Shown here piece after piece: positions 30,401 to 42,400 of a stretch of 64,000 nucleotides of DNA. A model generated the notes under the pieces. That model saw nothing but the letters and a program-made list of their open reading frames with translations, did no database searches and was not told the origin of the DNA. Each line of letters begins with the position of its first letter. Position 1 is the stretch's first letter. Source of the stretch: Ianthella basta (lineage: Eukaryota > Porifera > Demospongiae > Verongiida > Ianthellidae); NCBI GenBank assembly GCA_964019415.1, contig OZ025872.1:6117822-6181821 (forward strand), read 5' to 3'. A program made the position numbers and the translations under genes.

Positions 30401-33400
30401 GAAGACGTCCAGGTGGCACCTGTATTTGCAGCACTATGTTCTGTACACAGGTGCTCAAAAGTACTATTCCGCTGTAATACACGCTAGGCAGACTTATTAT
30501 TGTAAGGGGCGCCTATATTAGAACTTTACGGCAAGGTTCAAAGACAGCTACAGCAGTCAAAGCACAGGAACGGTACATGGTCATGGTGTTCTTACTTTTG
30601 CATACCTATCCTTGTTCAGGCTGTCTGTGCATATTAGTACGGGACCCTATATAGCGTGATCAGCCTGGGAATGAGGCTACATTACTGCAAGCGTGCGTAT
30701 GCTCATTTGCCCTTGTATCAATGCATCAGTTCTGATAGATGCCCTTTCCATGTTTGTCTATTCTCCTTTGCTTGCTGACATGTATTACTAGTGTTGTGGA
30801 CAACATCAGCTTTCTTTGATGATCTGTGTTATGTCTAAACCTTGTTGACACACCTGCAGCTTATTTGTTGACCTGTGCAATATGAGAAATTGACCTGTGC
30901 GAAAATGATATCGCACAGAGCAAAGTTCATATCACCTACTAGCCCTGGGCTTGTAGGTGATATGAGATTTCTCAACCCATGGTTGCAATGGTAACAGGGT
31001 ATGTTACACATTGTGTCAGAAATAAACCATCAGTCTAGCGTATATTGTAGAAAGATTGACAGGCATGACTGTTAGTCATTCTGTGAGCTCATAATTGTAT
31101 AGTCATGGACTAAAAGGGTCTGGTCAGACTTTACAGGTTCCTGAGTGTCTTGCATGGAAAGTGTGGAGTGGGTGATGCTATCAGCCGCATTTCAGGGCTT
31201 TTGGCAACCCAGTGAAACTAGAGATACAGCCACAGTGAACTCTTTGCAAAATGCTCAGCTTCCTACAGAGGAACGATTCAAGGCTATTGGTACAGAGTCT
31301 ACCGGTACAATCCATGCCATGAGCCCATTCTGAAACTGACAACATTAGGGAGCTCTATACTGGCTAAAGGGCCATGGTGTACTGAAATGCACACTCTAAA
31401 ACTGATTAAACTCACTTCTCAATGGAGTCGCAGTGATTGTGTAACCGATGTGCACCAGGTGAAAACATCACTAATTTCCTGTCGCTGGTCATGGGCGCAC
31501 CATGGCACCCTGTAACTGGCACTTGCAGCTCTCTCAAGAGGTGACGCTGCTTCATACCAAACAATGGCATGTCCCCAGGCCCAACAATTACAAGAAGTTA
31601 GCTAACCGCAAACACCTTTCCTGCAGTTTGTTTAGACTACTAACCAGTCCAGTCTAACCAGACCCTTATCTAAATATGTGTGAAATTGCACAATAGTACG
31701 GACTGGAATGTGAGACAATACAATCATAGCCAGAGTGTGAGGGAAAAGATCATGATCATGTTTACATACCCCAATCTCCCATTGTAATCAATGACACTGC
31801 CTCCTTGAATCATGATACGGAGTCCAAGGTAAAATGTGTTCCAAATATACCTGAGACAGGAAGTAAACATAGACATCTATAAACAATATTCGCAAATGTA
31901 AACAATTGTTATGTCATAAGAAACTTCATGCATGCAGTATGTATCACAAGCATTCAAATTACAATTTCAAGGAATTTGTGTTAATGAAAATGTAAATGCT
32001 TATGAAAAGGAAATATAGTACAGTCTGGATTCGAGATCCAAACTTGCATAAAAATACTTTACTTATTTGCAAACTACTGTATGTGTAAAAACTTTTGCGG
32101 TATTTGATTTCTAGAAATTTTGCGAGTTAGGAGAATTGTGTGAAATTAACTCACTTACATGCAAACAGACAATATCTAGTGCATTACATTAAGATTGAAA
32201 ACTGTGCTACAGTAGCATACATGGTTGCAAGCTAGAATGAATGGTAGTTGAGACATCTAATTGTATGCAGCTTCTTACAGGGTAGAATTGTTATCAGAGT
32301 GGTCTTCAGAGGAACCTCCGCCATCTTGTACAATTCTGGATGTGTAGGGCCTGTCTACTTGTAGAACCAGTAGAAAGGCGCCTGAAAATCCCACCAGGTA
32401 AACAAGAAAAACAATAAGGAACCTGGACAGATCTCGCTTTATGATGATGAACAACGTTTGCACGTAAGTGCTACTCCACCTGCAAACAAAACAATAATCA
32501 GTAACATAACTCCACCGTTTCTTTATGTTATAATATGTAGGCATATAATACTACTAGACATAATAAAAATTTTCTGCAAAAATTGTAAGAATGTATAATA
32601 GGGATGGCATAAAAAGTACAGAAACAAGTAAAGGCTGTTACACAGTGGAGCATTAACCATCGTCCCTACATTCAAGGGTGTAGGACTATAAGGTGCGACA
32701 TCCTTGCATGTAGGGACCATGGCTAATGCTCCACTGTGTAACAGCCTTTACTTGTTTCTGTACTTTTTATGTAATCCCTACATTCTTACAATTTTGTAGA
32801 AAATCTTTATTATGTTTAGTTTCTGCACTTTTATGGAGCATGAGCTAAGATGCACAATATAGTTAGCTATTTAAACTTCTTGTGTAGCTCCGGATAGAAT
32901 TAGCTACAATTTGCATTTGAGAAATTGTATTGGCATCATAAATAATTCATTTCACAAGCCAAATGTAATGCTATGTAGTAGAGCAAGTCGAAGAATTCCA
33001 CTGTGGAGCAAAACAACGGAAGGAGCCTCCGGAAGCTGTACACAGCTGTTTGCAATGGCACCAGTCACGCTGGTTTTATCTGGTTGAATTACATAATTTG
33101 AAAATGGCGTCCGCCCCGCTTGGCTAAGCAACATGGTGAGAGTTGCAGCAAGCGTCGTCTTCCACACTAAATTGCACCGCCTTCTAACCTACAAAGGAAT
33201 GCAGCCAGCCAAAAATGGTGCAATATGGTTCGAGAAGTATTCTTCTGGTCCCTTTGGTTCGTGTGCTACGGCTGTCAAGGCAGAAGAAACAGAAGAATAA
33301 AAAGAATAAGAATAAGAAGACAAAATGTGGGAAATGTCGAGGGTGCTCTCTACATGTAGGCACATCTTGGCTGTGAAGTAAGGTTGGCTATGTGCACTGT

Positions 33401-36400
33401 TCAGTCTGGTGGTAAGCTTTGTTTGGCAATTTTCAGTCGTGTTCAGTAGTAGCGCACTTTTTGTTTGTATTACAGCTAGGATATTTGTATGATACAAATA
33501 ACCACTGCCATCCCTACATAGACAGCACTGCCTTGCTGTCTGATAGGCACAGTAAGGTGCAAATAATAGTAAAGTGGTGACTGATTATATGCTGCGGAAT
33601 TGTACCATGGCATACGGCCCACTGTTGTAAAGTGAATACTTAACTGTGACATTCATAGCAGATTTTGTAGCTGCATTAAACTGCCAATGGCATCTATGGC
33701 TTGTTTATCGCTAGACGTTACCAGGACTTGAGGGTAAATTAAAGGCCTAGGCACTAATGTTCAATTGGCTTGCTGCGATTTGAATGAACTGTGCACCACT
33801 GACAGCTTCCTGAACTTAGTGATGACATTGTTCGTTCCGAAATGGAAAAAATGTCAGGATCGTAATGGACAACATCAAATACCATTGGATGCTTAGTTTA
33901 ACAATAGCAATTTCTAAGACATACAGGGCTACATGCCAAAGCATACTGCTCCTCTGCAAAAGGTCATAACCCTCGAAAATATTCTCGATGATAAGATAAC
34001 GGCACTTGAAACTTCGTTGGCAATCTTACACTGTTTCTGGTAATTAAATGCATATCCCAACAGGCTACAGCATAATCAATAGTCTTACATTCCACTCACT
34101 TCATCAAAGAGAAATACTCCAGAGCCAACATGGAGTATGTCAGATATGCCAAAGCCGCAAAAGCCCACTGGATGTAGGTCTGAACACATCGTAGGGCAAT
34201 TGTGGTGACCATCAGTACAATAGCACAGAAGTTGATGTACACAAAGAGATCCCTGAAATAAATTTTACTCAACCTGTACAGGTAGTAGTGACGAAAAGGT
34301 TCTGTTATCGATACTAAGACACAAGAATTAGATAGACTAGCAAGAAAATAACAATTAGAGTTCTGTAACAAATAGCACAATCAAATGACTCACAGGATAA
34401 ATTTCTGGAACTCATTCAAAATCTTGATTATGCACATCAGTATCACTACTCCTTCCATGAATCCCCTGAACTGATCCAGAGGTGTGTTGTAGAGGTTGAG
34501 GGTTTCATCAGTCACTCCAGGGCGAACAGCAAGGCATAAGGCAGTTGTGAGAGCCAACATTTGAAGGAAATACAAGAAGGCAAAGATCCTGTACAAGACA
34601 AAAAATAAAGCATTATGCAAGCAGCACATAGATGATGAGGAAGAGTAGCATGCATGCAGCAGTAATACCGTCATGAAACCACTTACCATACTATCCTTTC
34701 GCCAAACTGATTCCACTTTCCATTGATCCAGATTCTTATTGTAGGATGGCACCAGATCTACCAGATTATATTCGAATACAAATGACTTATGATTTCACAT
34801 TCACACTATAAGTATACATTATGAACAAGCATTTTGTCCAAAGAATGGGCTTGGATGAAAGTTAACACTAGGAAGAATACAATGAAGGATCCTTTGCCAA
34901 TTCATGATAATGATCACAATAATGTAGGAGACATTAACTGATAGTATTGCTTGACACAGAAATATACAGTGACACAGGCTTACAGCAGATACTAGTTGCA
35001 CAGTAGAAATTCCATCACAACATTCTTGGGTGCATGGCATTATAGAAGGCTAGTTTACTATGGAAGTAATATATGCGAGCCAATTTGAGAAAGTGACCCG
35101 TGCACTTAATGCAGAGTAGTGTTGAGTAGTGACACCGCATTAAAGCAGAGTGATTGGTGCATTCAAAATGCAATGCACTGTATTGGACTTACTGCATCAC
35201 TGGAATCGACACACTGTCTGAGAACACTGTCGTACCCAGATTTGGGAGGATAATTCCCATTTACATCACTGTCCAATACCTTGGAAATGACAACCTCCTC
35301 ACCGTAGAGGCACTTGTCAAGGACAGTTGTAACAACACCAGTGGAGGTATTCTAAAGGTGAGAAATATTCATTTGCTTAAATTAACTAACCACTAATCCA
35401 GTTCTTCTCAGAGTGTTTGAAGACATCTCAAAGGTGCCTTTGGCAATTGGACCAAAACAGGTAATGCTGTTCCAGCTAGAGAATGTGGCATACTGGTAGC
35501 CATATTGATACTTGACTGCCAAACCCTGACAGCTAGTAGATATGAAGCATTACTATTTTGGTTGTGTTAATGCCTGATAGTAACCATTTTGTGTAACAAT
35601 GCCCATTGTCTGTAAATGTCTTATGCATGTGTTCTTAATAATGTCCTTGGTCTTGATAGTATAGAGGCTCATTGTTGCATCATACATGAATGAAAAGGTT
35701 TTGATCAATTCACGCAACAAAGATGTTATATAACAAGCCAGGACGTATGGCTAGCATCTGTCTGCAGCTTCCCATATATTTTGACTTCAAGACCCTGCAT
35801 GATGAACAGGACTGGTGGAAGCACCGATTTGAGGACCCCACCCAAGACAATAGTGTATAGCTCGAGATGTTGAGAGCCACAATTGCAAGAAGAATGTCAC
35901 TACATGTAGTGCACAGTGCTTTTGCAAGCCAGTTGCGGAGGTAGTCACACCCATGGAGTTGGATGCAGCAGCTGACTATGATAGCTAATGTCAGTGGGAC
36001 CGATCAAGCCACTACATGGAACTGCCCTGTGCTTGTGAATGGACATGAGGTGCCTTTCAAAGTGGACGCAGGTGCTGAAGTAACTTAATCTCAAAAGACA
36101 ATCATTGCCTGTGCAAATGCTACAGACACCATCAAGTTACCTCTCTAGGTTACTGGCAAAGCAAAATGTCCAGGGGGTTTGAGAATGGACCTACCTGTGG
36201 AGTACTGTGGCCAGAAAAATGCATGGACGAGCTCCAATATTTTTCACTCTTGTTTCACAACTCATTCATCCCTGAAGTGAGGGCTTCTCAGCTGGCTCAG
36301 GCATTAGAAAGGGTTGGTTCTTTAATACCAGCTTCACAACAGGGTTGAAAACCTTGCCGACGTTTCGACCAGATGCTCTGGTCTTCTTCAGGGCGAAGAT

Positions 36401-39400
36401 TCTTCGAAGATATTCTTCGCCCTGAAGAAGACCAGAGCATCTGGTCGAAACGTCGGCAAGGTTTTCAACCCTGTTGTGAAGCTGGTATTAGAGAACCAAC
36501 CCTCTCATTCATCCCTATAGTACGCAAAGAGCGCTCTTCTCTTGGGTTGGAGCAAAAAGCTGTTCTGGTACTGGATAATTGCTCGGCCCACCCCAATGAG
36601 GAAGACTTCATCAGTGATGATGGAAACATCTCTGCCCTATTCTTGCTACCAAATGTCACTTCCTTGATCCAACCAAAGAATCAAGGGGTGCTTGTGGCAC
36701 TCAAGCACTGCAACAAGAAGAAATTGTTACGAAGGCTATTGATAGAGGATGAGAATGGCACATCGACATCCTGAAGTCAGTGAATATGAAAATTGTCACA
36801 GAGCTAATTGCAGAGTCAGGGGGTGAAATCATGGAATCCACGCTACGCAAGTCGTGAAGAAAGATCATGCCTATTCAAGAACCAAAGAAGAGTGAAGATC
36901 AGAATGAAGGACAGGAAGATGGAGATGAAGATGAGCAAGAATTCCTACATGAATTTCAGGAGTTGGGCTACAGTATGGATGAAAATGAGATCAGTACCTG
37001 GCTGAACAGTGATTCCAACAATCCTGGTTTTCAGCTGATGACAGATGATAAAATCTGTGACCATGTTCTTTCAAAGCAAGTGCCTGACCAGGAAGATGAG
37101 CCTGAACCAGAGGAAGGAGAATTGAATGTGTGTCCCATCTCCAACTCCATGGCAGCTCGTATGTTTGAGAAGTGTCTCACATGGCTTGAATACCAGCCTG
37201 AAATAAATCAATACAACACATGCGTGAGAACTCCATGCCTTCACACTCCATAAGCGAGGAGAGTCTCTAAAGCAGAGGACCTTACTAGAGTTGCTACAAA
37301 AGTAAATGTACTGTATGTATGAACAAATGCATGTGCATTTGTACAATGTTGTAGTAGTTTGTATTTCACTTATGCAAACGTTTCACTTATCCGTACAAAC
37401 GTTTGTGGCATTTGACCAAATAGGTACGAATAACTGAGGATTCACTGTACCTGCTAAGCTTACCAGCCATTCAGGCCCTGCACGTACTTGCCCAAGTTGA
37501 TGGTGTTAGCACACCTCTTCCAGAGCAGTATCATACCCTGCTTACGGGCCTTGGGACCTTCAAGGGTAGTAGCTACACAAACCAGCTTAAGCCAGATGCC
37601 AAGCCCAAGGTGACTGTTGGCCACTCTTGTCGCTTTTCCAGTGTATAAAACGGCCCATGTGTATGAAGACATCGACATTTCTTCTTCCTCCTCTTCCAGG
37701 ATGGACAGGACCTCTTGTCCAGTGAAGTGGAGCCTTGAATACCTCTCGGACATCCTAGTTTAACCCATTAGTGCTGAAGTTTAAAATTCGCACCGTGCAC
37801 CAAGTGCTGAAATTAAAATGGCGATGCACGTGAGCAATTCGGTGTGCCACGATTTTTAACTTTATTCGTGCCTGAGACGGTAGGAAGAGTGCGGTGCTGC
37901 CAATGTCTGGCAGAAAGATGGAAAGGTCGTCTCGTACAACTTCAAGACTCCTGCTCGCCCTGGTTTAGTTGCTGCATTGTGTAATAAACTCACCTTCGCC
38001 TGTTGTGTACTGGGTGCAAACTTTGGTGCTCGAGTGCGGGCTTTGGATGCAACTAAGGGATAGGACAATACGGCTGTTCAAAGCTTTGTGACTGCTATCT
38101 ATCCTTCAAAAGTGGTGTGTCCTTGCAAGGCTCGTAGCGAGAAATATAAAAAGCTTAATGTGCGCTTTCGGTTAAGAGGCCCACAGGCATCATCCGGACT
38201 TACGCACAAACTTATAAACATTGTCTACAGGCGTCATTCGGCACTAATGGGTTAAGGTTGTTTTCATTTCTCGAGTGTTATAGTTGGGTGCATTACCCCT
38301 TTGTAGTTGCATTTCTGCAAATTGCTTACCTTCAGTTCGTGGCCCCAATGCGCAAAGTTAGCTTAAGCTAAACGCTTGGTGGCGTGTTGTGAGTGCATCT
38401 AGAAGATTAGGTGGGTTCGCCATGGAAAAACTCTGCCACTGCTACAAGTACTCTGTGAAAGGCGTTTCCATGCAGCAGGCTCTCGTAGCAGGAGAAAAAC
38501 AGCTGTATTGCCTGCCTTTCGGCTATGAACCTTAATGTATCCTTCGGCATTAACGATATCACGTGTTATGACACATAAATTGGTCGTTTTGGATGTAAAG
38601 GGTTAAACCTCACTTTTAACCTACTGGAAAAGCCAAAACTACTCATTCAGTATAACACAGCCCAAAAACAAGCCCAGATATGCTTTACGTGATACAGACA
38701 TTGGTTCTAGCAGGCAGCCTACCTTTCTGGACTTTAGCACGCTGCAGAATGAAGCAACCTTATTGCCCTGTTCCTCCCCATCCACTGTCATAACAGACTG
38801 AATCCTAGATAATCACAAGAAACAATGCTAGCTCACAAACAATAAGTGAAATTGCTACAATGCGATGGCAATAAGTATACGTAAAAAAAGAGTGCATAAT
38901 TCATTACGTGCTCTTGGTGTAAACAAATCCTCATTAGTAGCTAATACCCCATTTACACTCATTCAGTGTGATTGTACATGCTGCTAAACTAAACTGGTTG
39001 CTGTTTTCATCTAAATCAATGGCATCTTTATGAATATAGATATAGATGCAAGGACACAGGTTAAAGCTCATATCTTCTATCCATGCAGTGTGTTATGGTA
39101 GTCGTCACCATAGTGCAACTTATAGAAGAGCCTGAGATATCGTGCCTGCTTAAATGCTGTTGAGCCAACTGCTATCCATCTTTCTTCACAAACGAACCTG
39201 ACCAAAAATGCTTACAAAGGGCACTATACAATGATTTGCACTAAGTCCGCAACGGTGACTATGGTAACAATTAGTATACCACAGTAGTTAGACAAGTGCT
39301 TATACAGGCTAAAGCCATGAACTGTCCTACAATGACCGGTGTATTCAGGGTTAGGGACAAATGGGTCATGAGACTATTACATAATTATACGAGAGCGGAT

Positions 39401-42400
39401 TTGAGAAAGGGACCAATTTGTGCAAATTGCCAATTTTGAGTTAGTGGTACTAGGTGGAAGCACTGTAGATGAGCTGTTCGTTGCACTTTGTTGCATTTCA
39501 GTAGCTGCTCTCATTCCCAAGATACACTTGCGCAAAGTACAAAAATACACACTGTGCATTGATGTTTACTGATATAATAATGGCCTTCCTTTATTATATC
39601 AGTAAAAATGGTGTTGGCTTAACTATTCTTTCTGGTTTGAAGCGCAGGAAAGGACTACGGGGTTTCAAACTTGACCAGGATGTTTGGACCATACCACAGG
39701 TATGTATGATGCAGTAAGCCGACTTTATCGGAAACATGACTCGTTTGTGCGTTTTCGCCCGTACTGACACTTTATACATTGTGCAAATTGGTCTCTCTTT
39801 TCAAATCCGCACATATATTTATAATTACTCAAATCATTGTATATCATTTTGAGCACAACCAGCTGAGCTGTACAGTTACAAACAAGAAGACCTAGTCCTA
39901 GCCCAACAGACAGCTCTCACACTGATTTTGGGATACTTTTCAGGGCATATTGTAGATTTCCAAAACTATTATCCTCCTCAGCTGTGCTAGAAAGGCGTGC
40001 CAGGACACCTCTGTACGATGCCGCACTTGGAGATGGTTCTTTACATAAGCAATCCCAGATGTACCGGAACGTTTCTTCCTGGTAGTGAAGGGCAGCACAG
40101 TCCAGCGGTGTATTGCCAGAAGAATCCTCCTGAAAGAAGGTGCTGATGAGCTCCAGCCCCTTTGCTTCACAAGCCTCATTTATTGCAATCAAGCAAGCAC
40201 TGGATTTCTGCGCAGCAATATGGCAAACAGTTTGCCTATCTTTATTGCATAACTTTGGATCTGCTCCCTTTTCAATCAGCAGACGCACAATTTTAGGACA
40301 ATTGATGTCAGCAGCAATGTGCAGGTGAGTGTCCCCATCAGCATCAGCATGGTTAATGTTAGGGTGATGCTGCTGAATCAAGACCTCTACGAGTTCTTCG
40401 TCCTTGGTTAGAATGGCATTGAATAATGGTAGGTTACCTCCAGAGTCTTGCTTAGTGTGTGAGGCTTTGAAGTCGGTAAGGACGCTTATTACAGCCTTCT
40501 GCTGGTTTTTCTTGTCTTCCTCTGCCTTAAAGCGTACAGCATGATGTAGGGCTGTCTTCCTTGCATACAAAGTCTCCTGGTTGACATCAACGTCCCAGTT
40601 GAGAAGGTAATATACGGCATCAAGACAGTGGTCTTCAGCTGCAACATGAATAGGGAAAACTCCATGAACTGACAAATTTGCCACTTGTCTTTCTGGTGTT
40701 GTATGCTCATGAAGGACAGCCCCATAGAGAGCACGAAGCTGTAGAAAAGATATGCAGAAGTGTATAATATCTGCAATTTTTGAATTTATATCGTTTCCAT
40801 TAACATAACTACACAATGCTCAGTACTTATAGCCAAATAACAAGGTACAGTATGTAACAGTGTGTATTTAATAGCTCCTGCATAGGAGTAGTCTGGTTTG
40901 GTAGGCCATCCCTGTAAGCGACCACAAGGAGTGTTGAAGGCAGGAATTGCCTATCAGCAATAGATACACACATAATAACCTTCTCCACCAATCAGATACG
41001 TACATTTGCATTGAATTTGAAGTGGTGCAATAGCATTTTTGACTTGCTGAGCACAGACAATGGGATATTGCATAATCCACAGCAAGTAAAGCAAGGTGTC
41101 TCTGTGCAGTGGTGGCCATTGTTTCAAGGAACAGCTGAACTTGAAGCAAGCAATGGTGTGATCTAATCATTCAAAGGTACTAACTAATCACAATTGCTAC
41201 CAGACTGTACCTTCCCTCTTTGCACTGAGGTGCTTACAGGGATGGTGTAGCTAGCCAGACTAGCATAGGAGAGAAGCTATACTAGCTGATGGTTTGATTG
41301 AAATCTATACTTGCACTACTATTACACACATTGCAGGCAATACATACCAAATGTAGACTACAAGAGTTACTTAAAAGAGTACATTCAGGAGTAACTTACG
41401 CTAAATACATTGAAACTGCCTGGAGCATCTCTTCCTCTGCTACCCAGAGCTGCAAGGTTGGGCTTCAGAATCCAGAACAGATCACGTCCTTTGGGTGGTT
41501 TGCACTTCTCCCAAACAGTCTTCTTTAACTGCACAGCAACAGCTTCAATGTCAGGATCCTAGTCAAGTATAGAAAAACATAATTAATCGATATACTATGC
41601 CGCATAGAGGTCATAGCAATAGTGAACACTCATAGCATAAGGTAAATGTGATAGCTATGGCACATTAATGTCAGTGCTAGGAATGAGAAATGACACCCTC
41701 GGATGGATGTGGCTGAACTATGCTGATCTAATGTATTCCTTCAAGTAATAGTTTCTTGAAATATGTGAATGGATTTGAGAAAAGGTCCAAGTTCGTGCAG
41801 TTGATCGATTTTGAGTGAGTGACCCCTTGTTAAAGCGGAATGGTTGAGCTGTCCATTGCTCGTTGTTGCGCTTTGATATCTGTTCCCATTCCCGAGATAC
41901 GCTCTCCTGAAGTACGAAATTACGCTCGTTGCGGAATAGGGTAAATGGCATTTAAACACTTACTTTCGGTTATAGCCAAAATGGCGGATATGTTGGGGTG
42001 GTCATTGTGGGAAGCGTATCTGCCTTGTCTTCGGCACAACAAGTTCTCCAAGTTCGTCAAAAAAGATAAATTAGTATACGTATATTGACTTCAGCAGGAC
42101 CTGGTTGCCATGAATAACGTGCGTAGCTTTTCACGCTCACGTGAATCATCCGTATATGTCACGCATGATGGCCAACCATTAACTTTGCAGTCTTCGTTTG
42201 AGCTTCAGAGACGGACTATAGGCTTCAAACTTGGCCAGAAGGTAGGGACTGTACCATAGATATAAATGATGCCAAAAGCCAAATTTCGCTGAAATGTCAC
42301 CCATGCGACTGTTTTCGCCTGTAGCTATTGCTTACATATTGTGCGAAATTGGACCTTTTCTCAAATCTGCTCACATATCCTGTTGGCATTTATATTATAA

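Noticed and set aside
33189-33497. 102-codon minus-strand frame
   Set aside because: Low complexity (Ser/Tyr-rich from AAGAATAAG repeats), with no counterpart in gene A.
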